Under the pieces are notes generated by a model. It saw only the letters and a list, made by a program, of their open reading frames with translations. It did not search any database and had not been told where the DNA came from. From assembly GCF_900099825.1 (NCBI RefSeq), contig NZ_LT629693.1, positions 310,001 through 374,000 of the forward strand: DNA of 64,000 bases, written 5' to 3'. Source of the DNA: Bradyrhizobium ottawaense (GTDB lineage: Bacteria > Pseudomonadota > Alphaproteobacteria > Rhizobiales > Xanthobacteraceae). Both the position numbers and the translations under genes were made by a program. Shown here piece by piece: positions 8,803 through 17,766 of this stretch (within the stretch, counting starts at the first letter, position 1; each line of letters begins with the position of its first letter).

Positions 8803-9885
8803 ATGACCACACCCCTCGCCGCCAAAATCGCCCGGGAATACGGCACGCCCGCCGCCGTGATCGACATGGACCGGGTCGAGCGCAACATCGCGCGCATCCA
8901 GGCGGCCTGCGATGCAGCCGGGGTCGCCAACCGTCCGCATATCAAGACCCATAAGAGCCCGCTGCTGGCTCAGATGCAGGTCAAGGCCGGCGCCAAAGGC
9001 ATCACCTGCCAGAAACTCGGCGAGGCCGAGATCATGGCAGACGCTGGCATCGACGACATCCTGATCAGCTACAATCTGATCGGCGAGGAAAAAATGGCCC
9101 GGCTCGGCGCGCTGCAAGCCAAGGCCAACATGACGGTGGCCGCCGACAATTCGACCGTGATCGCGGGCCTGCCGCAGGCCGCCGCCGCTTCCGGCCGTCC
9201 CCTGTCCGTGGTGGTCGAATGCGACACCGGGCGCAAGCGCGCCGGCGTCGAAACACCCACTGAAGCCGTCGCGCTCGCGCGAGAGATCGCAGCGTCCAAG
9301 GGATTGATATTCGCGGGCTTCATGCTGTACCCGACCGAGACCGGCTGGGCCGACGCACAAAAGTTCTTCGACGAGGCGCTGGCCGGCGTCCGCGCCCACG
9401 GCCTCGACGCGTCAATCGTCTCCACCGGTGGCACACCGAACCTGAAGAACGTCGGTAAACTCAAGGGCGCGACCGAGCACCGGCCCGGCACCTATATCTA
9501 CAACGACCGCATGCAGGTCGCGGCCGGCGTCGCCAGTTGGGACGATTGCGCGCTCAACATCTATTCCACCGTCGTCAGCCGCGCCGGCCCCGATCGCGGC
9601 ATTCTCGACGCCGGCTCCAAGACGCTCACATCTGACACCGGCGGCGGCCTCGACGGCCATGGCCTCATTCTGGAGCACCCGGAAGCCAAGATCGCGCGCT
9701 TCGCCGAGGAGCACGGCTTTCTCGATCTCGCCCGCAGCAACACAAGGCCCGTGGTCGGCGACGTCGTGCGGATCGTGCCCAATCATGTCTGCGTCGTCGT
9801 CAACATGATGGATGAGGTGGTGATGGTGCGGGGAGACGAGATTATCGGCATCCTGCCGGTCGCGGCGCGGGGGAAGTTAAGGTAG
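8803..9885 (+). CDS. D-threonine aldolase/D-serine dehydratase-like PLP enzyme (DSD1 family)
   Basis: The protein has 360 residues. The N-terminal alanine-racemase TIM barrel carries the PLP-binding lysine in HIKTHKS near residue 50, and the C-terminal beta domain is of the D-ser_dehydrat type. A conserved His and Cys in PNHVCVV (about 328 and 330) match the divalent-metal ligands of this family. The enzymes cleave D-3-hydroxy amino acids (D-threonine to glycine plus acetaldehyde) or dehydrate D-serine, and the choice cannot be made from sequence. The gene stands alone between two palindromic elements. Confidence 0.83.
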   Translation: MTTPLAAKIAREYGTPAAVIDMDRVERNIARIQAACDAAGVANRPHIKTHKSPLLAQMQVKAGAKGITCQKLGEAEIMADAGIDDILISYNLIGEEKMARLGALQAKANMTVAADNSTVIAGLPQAAAASGRPLSVVVECDTGRKRAGVETPTEAVALAREIAASKGLIFAGFMLYPTETGWADAQKFFDEALAGVRAHGLDASIVSTGGTPNLKNVGKLKGATEHRPGTYIYNDRMQVAAGVASWDDCALNIYSTVVSRAGPDRGILDAGSKTLTSDTGGGLDGHGLILEHPEAKIARFAEEHGFLDLARSNTRPVVGDVVRIVPNHVCVVVNMMDEVVMVRGDEIIGILPVAARGKLR

Positions 9886-9903
9886 GCGAATAGCGACGAC
9901 TTG

Positions 9904-9986
9904 TCCGCCGTAGCTCAACGAGCGAAGGCGGAAGCAATCCATACTTTTCTTGGTTAGATGGATTGCTTCGCTACGCTCGCAATGAC
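9904..9986. repeat. Dispersed palindromic element, AAGCAATCC type
   Basis: GGAAGCAATCCAT and ATGGATTGCTTCGCTACGCTCGCAATGAC arms face each other around a short AT-rich loop. It occupies the gap between two convergent genes and may serve as their shared transcription end. Confidence 0.65.
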
Positions 9987-9990
9987 GTGG

Positions 9991-11226
9991 TTAGAGCTTT
10001 CGATTTAGCCAACTGAGAGCCCCCCTGCCCGCCGCCGCCCCCGTCGCAAACGACGCCTGCAAGAGATAGCCGCCGGTCGGGGCTTCCCAATCCAGCATCT
10101 CGCCGGCCGCGAAGATGCCGGGCAGACGGCGCAGCATGAAATCCGCATCGAGTTCGTCGAACGCGATCCCGCCCGAGGTCGAGATCGCGCGTGCGATCGG
10201 CGCGGTGCCGGAGAGCTCGACGGGAACGGCGTTGATCAGGCGAGCAAGATCGGCCGGCGACAGCGACGCTAACGAAACGCCGGAGGCCTTGGCCGCCTCC
10301 TGCAGCAATCCAATCGCAACCGGCGAGAGGCTCACAGCCTTACGCAGGAAATTGGACAGCGATTGTTTGCCCTTCGGCGCCGAAAGCTTCGCGATCAGAT
10401 CGTTCGCTTCGAGGTCGGGCCGCAAAGCGATTTGCAGGGTTGCCCGCCCCGAGCTGTCGATCGCCTCGCGCAGATCGGCTGACAACGCGTAGATCGCGCC
10501 ACCCTCGATGCCGGTGCGGGTAACGATGCATTCGCCGCGTATGGTGTTCTGACCCGATGTCAGCGCCACACCCTTCAGTGGCTGCCCCTCGAAGCGATCG
10601 CGAAAGATCTCCGACCAGGCGACGGTGAAGCCGGAATTGGCCGGCCGGAGCCTGGATATGTTGACGCCTTTGGCGGCGAGCGCTTCCACCCACGATCCAT
10701 CCGATCCAAGCCGCGGCCAGCTTGCGCCGCCGAGTGCCAGCACGGTCGCACCGGCTTCGACATCGCGCGCTCCGTCCGGCGTTTGAAAACGGAGATGGCC
10801 ATCTTCGTCCCAACCGGTCCAGCGATGACGCAGCATCAGCCGCACACCCAGCGAGTCCAGCCGCCGTAGCCATGCGCGCAGCAACGGCGATGCCTTGAAG
10901 GCCTTTGGAAACACCCGGCCGCTGGAGCCGATGAAGGTTTCCTGCCCCAGCGCTTCGCTCCAGTCGCGCAACGCGTTTGGCGGAAATGCGTCGATAGCAG
11001 CTTGAAGATGCGGCGCAGCCTCACGGTAGCGTGTGAGGAATTGCGGCAGCGGTTCGCTGTGCGTCAGGTTGAGCCCACCTCGCCCGGCCATCAGGAACTT
11101 GCGGCCGGCGGAAGGCATCGAATCGTAGACGGTGACGTTGGCGCCCCCTTGCGCCAGCACTTCGGCCGCCATCAGGCCGGCGGGGCCGGCGCCGATGATC
11201 GCGACGTTTTTGGAGGGCGGTGACAT
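9991..11226 (-). CDS. HI0933-family FAD-dependent oxidoreductase (TIGR03862 type)
   Basis: This 411-residue flavoprotein has the N-terminal dinucleotide fold IIGAGPAGLMAAEVLAQGG, the family signature GRKFLMAGRGGLNLTHSE, a second FAD segment TVLALGGASWPRLGSDG, and the C-terminal FAAGEMLDWEAPTGGYLLQ with ATGAAAGRGA. The YhiN/HI0933 family is widespread, but its substrate is not known to me. Short loops compared with YhiN place it in the TIGR03862 branch. It is monocistronic by context, with repeats on both sides. Confidence 0.8.
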   Translation of the reverse strand: MSPPSKNVAIIGAGPAGLMAAEVLAQGGANVTVYDSMPSAGRKFLMAGRGGLNLTHSEPLPQFLTRYREAAPHLQAAIDAFPPNALRDWSEALGQETFIGSSGRVFPKAFKASPLLRAWLRRLDSLGVRLMLRHRWTGWDEDGHLRFQTPDGARDVEAGATVLALGGASWPRLGSDGSWVEALAAKGVNISRLRPANSGFTVAWSEIFRDRFEGQPLKGVALTSGQNTIRGECIVTRTGIEGGAIYALSADLREAIDSSGRATLQIALRPDLEANDLIAKLSAPKGKQSLSNFLRKAVSLSPVAIGLLQEAAKASGVSLASLSPADLARLINAVPVELSGTAPIARAISTSGGIAFDELDADFMLRRLPGIFAAGEMLDWEAPTGGYLLQASFATGAAAGRGALSWLNRKL

Positions 11227-11240
11227 GGAAATAGGTCTAC

Positions 11241-11321
11241 GTCATTCCGGGGCACGCGTCTTCGCGTGAACCCGGAATCTCGAGATTCCGGATTCGATGC
11301 TTCGCATCGCTCCGGAATGAC
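11241..11321. repeat. Dispersed palindromic element, GTCATTCCGGG type
   Basis: This is the second copy of the element at 1009-1088. It is bounded by GTCATTCCGG and CCGGAATGAC, with central CCCGGAATCTCGAGATTCCGG. It separates the flavoprotein gene from the SDR gene. Confidence 0.75.
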
Positions 11322-11325
11322 GGGG

Positions 11326-12243
11326 TCAGAGCTTTATCCCCGCCCTCGCCGCGGCCTGCGCCACATACTTCTGCGTCTGCTCGAACGCGCCCTGCAGCGC
11401 TTTCGCCTTCGACGTGTCGCTGATCTCGGCGAAATGCGCCGCCACCGCATCCGGCGTCCAGTCGGACTGGGCGAGATTGACGCCTTCGGTCTCGATGATC
11501 TTGATCACCGCGAACGAGCCGGCGCCGGCACCCATGATGGTGCGGGTCGGCGCGTCCTCGCTCAGCAAAAATTCCACCGCCGGGGTAATCGCCTCCGGGC
11601 GCATCAGCGCCAGCGCCTGCGGCGGCAGCAACTCTTCCGTCATGCGGGTTGCGGCGGTCGGCGAGATGGTGTTGACGCGGATGTTGTTCTTGCGGCCTTC
11701 CTCGGCCAGCACGTTCATCAGGCCGACCATGCCGGCCTTGGCCGCCCCGTAATTGGCCTGGCCGAAATTGCCGAATAGGCCCGATGACGACGTCGTCAGC
11801 ACGATACGGCCGTAATTGCGCTCGCGCATGCCGTCCCATACCGCCTTACAACAGTAGAACGTGCCGACGAGATGGACATCGAGCACCTTGGCGAAGTCGG
11901 CGACGTCCATTTTCGCAAACGACTTGTCGCGCAGGATACCAGCATTGGCGCACAACATATCGACGCTGCCCCACTCCTTGGTAACGCGCTCCACCATCGC
12001 GGTGACTTGTGCGAACTTCGAGACGTCGGCGCCGTCGGCCATCGCGGTGCCGCCGGCTTTCCGGATCTCCTCGACCACGGCCTCGGCCGGGCTCAGCGAT
12101 CCGCCGGTGCCATCGCGCGCGCCGCCGAAATCGTTGACGACCACCTTGGCGCCGCGGCTGGCCAGCCCCAGCGCGTGCGCTCGTCCCAGACCATTGCCCG
12201 CGCCGGTTACGATAGCGACGCGTCCGTCAAACCTGATTGCCAT
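11326..12243 (-). CDS. SDR family dehydrogenase, MFE-2/HSD17B4-like (3-hydroxyacyl-CoA dehydrogenase candidate)
   Basis: This 305-residue classical SDR has the nucleotide loop VTGAGNGLGRAHALGL, then VVVNDFGGARDG, CANAG and the catalytic S/Y/K set in TSSSGLFGNFGQANYGAAKAG. The NDFGGxxDGxG segment and the C-terminal extension (AVAAHFAEISDTSKA) match the dehydrogenase domain of peroxisomal multifunctional enzyme 2. A (3R)-hydroxyacyl-CoA dehydrogenase role is therefore likely. The start is ATG 12243; an upstream in-frame start lies in a repeat. It follows a MaoC hydratase and an acyl-CoA synthetase on the same strand, which together could activate, hydrate and oxidise an acyl chain. Confidence 0.82.
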   Translation of the reverse strand: MAIRFDGRVAIVTGAGNGLGRAHALGLASRGAKVVVNDFGGARDGTGGSLSPAEAVVEEIRKAGGTAMADGADVSKFAQVTAMVERVTKEWGSVDMLCANAGILRDKSFAKMDVADFAKVLDVHLVGTFYCCKAVWDGMRERNYGRIVLTTSSSGLFGNFGQANYGAAKAGMVGLMNVLAEEGRKNNIRVNTISPTAATRMTEELLPPQALALMRPEAITPAVEFLLSEDAPTRTIMGAGAGSFAVIKIIETEGVNLAQSDWTPDAVAAHFAEISDTSKAKALQGAFEQTQKYVAQAAARAGIKL

Positions 12244-12262
12244 GTTTATTTCCCGGATACTT

Positions 12263-12346
12263 GTCATGCCCGGGCTTGACCCGGGCATCCATCAAAACAA
12301 AGCGTTTTGAGCAGCGATGGATTGCCGGGTCAAGCCCGGCAATGAC
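12263..12346. repeat. Dispersed palindromic element, GTCATGCCCGGG type
   Basis: GTCATGCCCGGGCTTGACCCGGGCATCC at the left is answered by GGATTGCCGGGTCAAGCCCGGCAATGAC at the right. It sits between the SDR and MaoC genes. A relative is at 22551-22622. Confidence 0.7.
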
Positions 12347-12375
12347 AGCGGCGGACGCGTTGCGCGATCCGCCCC

Positions 12376-12855
12376 TCACTCGAAATAGATCAGCCCGATC
12401 CAGTCGGCGACCAGCGCCGGCTTGTCCTCGCCCTCGATCTCGACGGTGACGTTGGTCCGCGACTGCAGCTCTTTCGGCTTGCGCAGCTTGGCTTCCGCGA
12501 GCGTAAACCGGCCGCGGACGCGCGAGCCGGCGCGCACCGGCGAGAGGAAGCGCAGCTTGTCGAAGCCGTAATTGACGCCCATCGCGGTGCCTTCGATGAC
12601 CGGCATCACCTCGTAGGACATGACTGACATCAGCGACATCGTCAGAAAGCCGTGCGCGATGGTGTTGCCGAACGCGGTTTCCTTTTTGGCGCGCTCGGGA
12701 TCGACATGGATGAACTGATGATCCTCGATCACGTCGGCATAGACGTTGATCCTGGCCTGATCGAGCAGATGCCACGACGACACCCCGATCTCCTTGCCGA
12801 CCATGGCCTGATAGGCCTCAAACGAGACCGGCGGCTTCTTCCAGACTTCATTCAT
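12376..12855 (-). CDS. MaoC-family (R)-specific enoyl-CoA hydratase-like protein
   Basis: This 159-residue single hot-dog protein has the hydratase-2 motif: DHQFIHVDPERA (catalytic Asp and His) followed by FGNTIAHGFLTMSL. The family adds water to 2-enoyl-CoA to give (3R)-hydroxyacyl-CoA, usually as a dimer. Its length is that of NodN/MaoC-like single-domain hydratases. It lies 3 bases after the acyl-CoA synthetase stop, so the two are translated from one mRNA. The following SDR would oxidise its product. Confidence 0.87.
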   Translation of the reverse strand: MNEVWKKPPVSFEAYQAMVGKEIGVSSWHLLDQARINVYADVIEDHQFIHVDPERAKKETAFGNTIAHGFLTMSLMSVMSYEVMPVIEGTAMGVNYGFDKLRFLSPVRAGSRVRGRFTLAEAKLRKPKELQSRTNVTVEIEGEDKPALVADWIGLIYFE

Positions 12856-12858
12856 TCT

Positions 12859-14592
12859 CTAATTCTCCGACCCGGCCGTCCGCACCTTCTGCAGCTCCGG
12901 AAATTCCTCTTCACGGAACTCCTGCCCGCGTAGCGCATCATCACGGTTATTGTCATGTTCGAGCCGGCGCAACTGCACGCGGCGGATTTTTCCCGAAATC
13001 GTCTTCGGCAGTTCCGTCACCAGCTCGATCCGGCGGATGCGCTTGAACGGCGCCAGCCGCGTGTGCAGGTGCTGGAAGATCGATAGCGCGGTGGCCGGCG
13101 ACCGCGCCACGCCTGACACCAGCAACACATAGGCCTTCGGGATCGCGAGCCGTATCGGATCCGGACTTGGAACGACAGCGGCCTCCGCAACCGCCTCATG
13201 TTCGAGCAGCACGCTCTCCAGTTCGAACGGACTGATGCGGTAGTCGGACGACTTGAACACGTCGTCGGAACGGCCGACAAAGGTAAGGTACCCCTCCTCG
13301 TCGGCAAACACCACGTCGCCGCTGCGGTAGAGATCGCCGTCGGCGCCGCTCAGTTTGCCGTCGTCGCCCTGATAGCCCTGCATCAAGCCCGCCGGCCGGT
13401 CGGCGCCAAGCAGCAGCGTCACCTCGCCTTCCCTGGTGAGGTGGCCGTCATTATCGGTGATCTGCACGCGGTAACCCGGCAGCGGCCGGCCCATCGAACC
13501 GACCTTGACCTTCTGGCCCGGCGAATTGCCGGCCAGTGCGGTGGTTTCGGTCTGGCCGTAACCGTCGCGGATCGTCAGCCCCCACGCCGCCTGCACCTGA
13601 TCGATCACTTCGGGATTGAGCGGTTCGCCGGCGCCGCAGACTTCGCGCAACGACACCTTGAAATCCGCCAGCCGCTCCTGGATGAACAGCCGCCACACCG
13701 TCGGCGGCGCGCACAGCGTGGTAACGCCGCAACGGCCGACGGTCGCGAGCAGCGCCTTGGCATCGAAGCGCGGCTGATTGACCACGAACACGGTGGCTCC
13801 CGCATTCCACGGCGCAAAGAAACAGCTCCAGGCGTGCTTGGCCCAACCCGGCGAGGAAATGTTCAGGTGCACGTCGCCGGGCTGCAAGCCCAGCCAGAAC
13901 ATCGTCGACAGCCCGCCAACGGGATAACTGCGCTGGCTGTGCCGCACCAGTTTCGGTTTGGCCGTGGTGCCCGAGGTGAAATAGAGCAGCATCGGATCTT
14001 CGGCGTTGGTCGACCCGTCGGCTGCAAAGCTTTCCGACGCGCCCGATGCGTCCTCGAACGGCAGCCAGCCGTCATGCTTTGAGGATGCGTCGACCACGAT
14101 GCGAATGAGTTTGTCGCCGCCGAGGCCGGCGAACTTCGCGACCTGGTCCTGCGAGGCCACCACCACCTTGGCGCGGCCGCGATCGAGCCGGTCGCGCAAT
14201 TCGTCGGGCGTCAGCAGCGTCGTCGCGGGGATCACGACGACGCCGAGCTTCATCGCCGCCAGCATGGTCTCCCACAGCGGCACGACATTGCCGAGCAGCA
14301 GCAACAGGTGATCGCCGCGCTTCAGTCCCTGCGCGCGCAGGAAATTTGCCACCTGATTGGAACGGCGCGACAGCGCCGAGAACGACAGCCTGGTCTGCTT
14401 GTCGCTGCCGGCATCGACGATCCACAGCGCGGTGCGATCCCGGCTGTCGGCATTGCGGGCCAGTTCGGCATCGAACCAGTCCAGCGCCCAGTTGAACGGA
14501 ACCGGATCGGGCCAGCGAAATCCCTTCACGGCCGCATCGTAATCGGTGCGGTGCTTGAGCAGAAACGCGCGCGCTTCCTGGAAGGTCGTCAT
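12859..14592 (-). CDS. AMP-dependent acyl-CoA synthetase, medium-chain (ACSM) type
   Basis: This 577-residue adenylate-forming ligase activates a fatty or aromatic acid to its CoA thioester. Motifs include YFTSGTTAKPKLV (P-loop, about residue 215), DGYGQTETT (about 345), YRSGDV with FVGRSDDVFKSSDYRISPFE, and the C-terminal catalytic lysine in LPKTISGKIRR (about 540). The HSQRSYPVGGLSTMFWLG segment resembles the medium-chain synthetases, and the acidic tail is variable. It heads a unit with MaoC and SDR genes. The substrate is unknown; the neighbouring valine genes suggest branched or short acyl groups but do not prove it. Confidence 0.86.
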   Translation of the reverse strand: MTTFQEARAFLLKHRTDYDAAVKGFRWPDPVPFNWALDWFDAELARNADSRDRTALWIVDAGSDKQTRLSFSALSRRSNQVANFLRAQGLKRGDHLLLLLGNVVPLWETMLAAMKLGVVVIPATTLLTPDELRDRLDRGRAKVVVASQDQVAKFAGLGGDKLIRIVVDASSKHDGWLPFEDASGASESFAADGSTNAEDPMLLYFTSGTTAKPKLVRHSQRSYPVGGLSTMFWLGLQPGDVHLNISSPGWAKHAWSCFFAPWNAGATVFVVNQPRFDAKALLATVGRCGVTTLCAPPTVWRLFIQERLADFKVSLREVCGAGEPLNPEVIDQVQAAWGLTIRDGYGQTETTALAGNSPGQKVKVGSMGRPLPGYRVQITDNDGHLTREGEVTLLLGADRPAGLMQGYQGDDGKLSGADGDLYRSGDVVFADEEGYLTFVGRSDDVFKSSDYRISPFELESVLLEHEAVAEAAVVPSPDPIRLAIPKAYVLLVSGVARSPATALSIFQHLHTRLAPFKRIRRIELVTELPKTISGKIRRVQLRRLEHDNNRDDALRGQEFREEEFPELQKVRTAGSEN

Positions 14593-14611
14593 CAGGTCTC
14601 CCTGTGGTTTC

Positions 14612-15499
14612 TTATTTCCCGGCGAGACTCCGAACGTGCTGGATAATCCCGGAAAAATCTACCCCGCCGTTTCCGGCGGCGTCGAACGCCTTATAGATTT
14701 CCTGGGCGTGCTTGCCCAGCGGCGTCACGGCGCCCGCGGCGTTGGCCGCATCCTGCGCCAAGGTCAGGTCCTTGACCATCAGGTTGGAGGCGAAGCCCGG
14801 CTTGTAGCCGTTGTTGGCGGGCGACGTCGGCACCGGGCCCGGCACCGGGCAATAGGAGGTCAGCGCCCAGCACTGCCCCGACGAGGTCGAGGCCACATCG
14901 AACAGGGCCTGATGTGACAGCCCTAGTTTTTCGGCGAGCGCAAAGGCTTCGCCGACCCCGATCATGGAGATTCCCAAAATCATGTTGTTACAGATCTTGG
15001 CCGCCTGCCCGGCACCGGCGCCGCCGCAATGCACGATCTTCTTGCCCATGTTTTCCAGCACGGGTTTAGCCGCCGCGAACGACTTGTCGTCGCCGCCGCA
15101 CATGAAGGTCAGCGTCGCGCCCTTGGCGCCGCCGGTTCCGCCCGACACCGGCGCGTCGACCGAGAGCATGCCATGCTTGGCCGCCAGCACATGCGCCTGC
15201 TTGGCGCTTTCGACGTCGATAGTCGAGCAATCGATGATCAGCGTACCCTTGGCCATCGCCGGGATCACTTCGCCCCAGACCGACAGCACATGCTTGCCGG
15301 CCGGCAACATCGTAACGACGACATCGGCGCCCCTGACCGAGCCCACCGAGCTTTCGCCGATCGCAGCACCATCGGCCTTGGCTTGATCGCGTGAAGCGGC
15401 GACCAGATCGAACGCGGTCACCTTGTGGCCGGCCTTGACCAGATTGGCCGCCATCGGACCGCCCATGTTGCCGAGGCCAATGAATGCGATATGAGCCAT
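14612..15499 (-). CDS. mmsB: 3-hydroxyisobutyrate dehydrogenase
   Basis: This 295-residue beta-hydroxyacid dehydrogenase oxidises 3-hydroxyisobutyrate to methylmalonate semialdehyde in valine breakdown. The N-terminal NAD loop is FIGLGNMGGPMAANL. The substrate signature DAPVSGGTGGAKGATL is near residue 118, and the catalytic lysine lies in GQAAKICNNM near 170. SYCPVPGPVPTSPANNGYKPGF is typical of true HIBADH proteins, which separates it from tartronate-semialdehyde reductases. It follows the 3-hydroxyisobutyryl-CoA hydrolase gene by 34 bases, and its product is the substrate of MmsA. Confidence 0.92.
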   Translation of the reverse strand: MAHIAFIGLGNMGGPMAANLVKAGHKVTAFDLVAASRDQAKADGAAIGESSVGSVRGADVVVTMLPAGKHVLSVWGEVIPAMAKGTLIIDCSTIDVESAKQAHVLAAKHGMLSVDAPVSGGTGGAKGATLTFMCGGDDKSFAAAKPVLENMGKKIVHCGGAGAGQAAKICNNMILGISMIGVGEAFALAEKLGLSHQALFDVASTSSGQCWALTSYCPVPGPVPTSPANNGYKPGFASNLMVKDLTLAQDAANAAGAVTPLGKHAQEIYKAFDAAGNGGVDFSGIIQHVRSLAGK

Positions 15500-15533
15500 C
15501 TCGAATCCTCCGCTTGGAACGTTTCTGTTTTGA

Positions 15534-16616
15534 TCAGCTAAACTTGAGTTCGTCGTCGCCGATTTCGGCGAAGTATGGCGCCACCATGTCAGGCGTGACG
15601 TCTTCGATGCGTGGCGGCGACCATGTTGGGTTGCGGTCCTTGTCGATGACAGCGGCGCGCACGCCTTCGCGGAAATCGTCGCTGGCGAACACTTCCAGCG
15701 CGGCGCGATATTCCCGCACCAGGCATTCTTCCAGCGTGCGCGAGGTGCGCGCCAGCCGCAGCAGCTTCAGCGTCACCACCATGCCGCGCGGCGATTTCTC
15801 GTTCAGCGTCTTCAAGGTCGCCAGCGCCAGTTCAGAACCATCGCTGCGAAGCGCCGCGACGATATCTTCCATCCGGTCGTGCGCGAACCAGCCGTCGATT
15901 TTTGCCTGCATCGCCGCCACCGGGCCGGCGGTGGCGCCGGTCGCAAAGCCGTCGATCAGGGCGGTGATATCAGCTGCCGTGACCCCGGCGCGAACTTTGG
16001 TCAGCGCCTCGCGCAATTCGGGCAGTTTGGCCGAAGGCACCACCGCATCGGCAAAGCGCGCATGGATCGCATCGGGGCCGTTCATGGTCGTGCCGGTCAA
16101 TCCGAAGTAGGTGCCGATCTCTCCCGGTGAATGCGACAGCAGCCAGGTTCCGCCGACATCGGGAAAAAAGCCGAGACCGACTTCGGGCATGGCGAGCTTG
16201 GTCTTCTCGGTCACGACGCGATGGCTTGAGTGCGCCGATAGACCGACGCCGCCGCCCATCACGATGCCGTCCATGAAGGACACGTAGGGCTTTGGGAATT
16301 TCTTGATGCGGGCGTTGAGGATGTATTCCTCGCGCCACAGGATCTTGCCGAGATCGCCCTTGACCTTCGAGCTCTCCCAGAGCGCGCGGATGTCGCCGCC
16401 GGCGCATAGGCCGCGTTCGCCGGCACCTTCCAGCAGGATCACGCTGACCGCGGGATCGGCCTCGAACGCATCGAGCGCCTTGTCGATGTCGCGAAACATC
16501 TCCAGCGTCACGGCATTGATCGCCTTCGGCCGGTTGAGACGAATGACGCCGCAGGCGCCTTCGCGCCGCGCGATCAGATCGCCTTCCATGGGCGCAACGG
16601 TGGCGGTCGCCGTCAT
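15534..16616 (-). CDS. 3-hydroxyisobutyryl-CoA hydrolase (HIBCH-type crotonase)
   Basis: This 360-residue crotonase-fold enzyme hydrolyses 3-hydroxyisobutyryl-CoA to free 3-hydroxyisobutyrate. The oxyanion loop is LCAGGDIRALWE, the second is MDGIVMGGGVGLS, and the hydrolase-specific segment MPEVGLGFFPDVGGTWLLS carries the active-site Glu and Asp. The HIBCH C-terminal extension (after about residue 270) is present. The ATG at 16616 overlaps the stop of the acyl-CoA dehydrogenase gene (ATGA), so the two are translationally coupled. The open frame upstream of this start is only the shadow of that dehydrogenase gene. Confidence 0.92.
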   Translation of the reverse strand: MTATATVAPMEGDLIARREGACGVIRLNRPKAINAVTLEMFRDIDKALDAFEADPAVSVILLEGAGERGLCAGGDIRALWESSKVKGDLGKILWREEYILNARIKKFPKPYVSFMDGIVMGGGVGLSAHSSHRVVTEKTKLAMPEVGLGFFPDVGGTWLLSHSPGEIGTYFGLTGTTMNGPDAIHARFADAVVPSAKLPELREALTKVRAGVTAADITALIDGFATGATAGPVAAMQAKIDGWFAHDRMEDIVAALRSDGSELALATLKTLNEKSPRGMVVTLKLLRLARTSRTLEECLVREYRAALEVFASDDFREGVRAAVIDKDRNPTWSPPRIEDVTPDMVAPYFAEIGDDELKFS

Positions 16617-17755
16617 CGGGCGCCCTCGATCAACTTGCGCGAAACGATCAGCCGCATGATTTCGTTGGTTCCTTCCAGGATCTGATGCACGCGCAGATCG
16701 CGCACGATCTTCTCGATGCCGTATTCGCTGAGGTAGCCGTAACCGCCGTGAAGCTGCAGCGCCTGGTTGGCGACCTCGAAGCCGACGTCGGTGCCGAAGC
16801 GTTTGGCCATCGCGCACAGCATGGTCGCGTCCGCATCCTTGCGGTCGAGGGCTGCCGCCGCGCGCCACACAAATGTCCGCGCCGCTTCCAGCTCGGTCGC
16901 CATGTCGGCGAGACGGAACTGCAGCGCCTGGAATTCGTCGAGCCGCTTGCCGAACGCCTTGCGCTCCTTCATGTAGGCCAGCGATTTTTCCAGCGCGCAT
17001 TGCGCGCCGCCGAGCGAGCACGCGGCGATGTTGATGCGGCCGCCGTCGAGGCCGGCCATCGCGATCTTGAAGCCGATGCCCTCCTCGCCGAGGCGATTTT
17101 CGACGGGTACGCGGGCATTCTCGAAAATCACGGCGCGGGTCGGCTGCGCGTTCCAGCCCATCTTGCGTTCGTTGGCGCCGAGCGAGACGCCGGGCGTATC
17201 CGCCGGGACTACCAAGGTCGAGATGCCGCCGGGGCCGTCGGCGCCGGTCCGCACCATCACGACATAGAGGTCGCCGCCACCGGCGCCGGAGATGAACTGC
17301 TTCTGGCCGTTGAGCACGTAGTGATCGCCGTCGCGCACCGCGCGGCTGCGCAGCGCCGCCGCATCCGAGCCGGAGCCCGGCTCGGTCAGGCAATAGCTCG
17401 CCAGATACTCCATGGTGCAGAGCTTTGGCAGCCACTTCTGGCGCTGGGTGTCATTGCCGAAGGCGTCGATCATCCACGATGCCATGTTGTGGATCGAGAT
17501 GAACGCCGACACCGTCGGACAGCCCTGCGCCAGCGCCTCGAAGATCAGCGCGGCGTCGAACCGCGTCATCCCCGAGCCGCCGACGTCGTCGCGGATATAG
17601 ATGCCGCCCATGCCGAGCTTGGCGGCTTCCCGCATCACGTCGACGGGGAAATGCTTCTCCTCGTCCCAGCGCAGCGCATGCGGCGCGATTTTTTCCGCGG
17701 CGAATTCCCGCGCCATATCGCGAACCGCAACCTGGTCCTCGTTGAGAGCGAACAT
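16613..17755 (-). CDS. Isobutyryl-CoA dehydrogenase-like acyl-CoA dehydrogenase
   Basis: This 380-residue FAD enzyme oxidises an acyl-CoA to the 2-enoyl-CoA and passes electrons to ETF. It has SYCLTEPGSGSDAAAL (FAD/substrate loop, about residue 130), KMGWNAQPTRAVIFE, RKAFGKRLDEFQALQF, and the catalytic glutamate in EGTNEIMRLI near residue 368. Its place between mmsA and the HIB-CoA hydrolase supports isobutyryl-CoA as substrate, the first oxidation after the branched-chain ketoacid dehydrogenase. Starts at GTG 17758 and ATG 17755 are both possible; I use the ATG. It lies 11 bases after mmsA. Confidence 0.88.
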   Translation of the reverse strand: MFALNEDQVAVRDMAREFAAEKIAPHALRWDEEKHFPVDVMREAAKLGMGGIYIRDDVGGSGMTRFDAALIFEALAQGCPTVSAFISIHNMASWMIDAFGNDTQRQKWLPKLCTMEYLASYCLTEPGSGSDAAALRSRAVRDGDHYVLNGQKQFISGAGGGDLYVVMVRTGADGPGGISTLVVPADTPGVSLGANERKMGWNAQPTRAVIFENARVPVENRLGEEGIGFKIAMAGLDGGRINIAACSLGGAQCALEKSLAYMKERKAFGKRLDEFQALQFRLADMATELEAARTFVWRAAAALDRKDADATMLCAMAKRFGTDVGFEVANQALQLHGGYGYLSEYGIEKIVRDLRVHQILEGTNEIMRLIVSRKLIEGAR

Positions 17756-17766
17756 CACGTTGACGA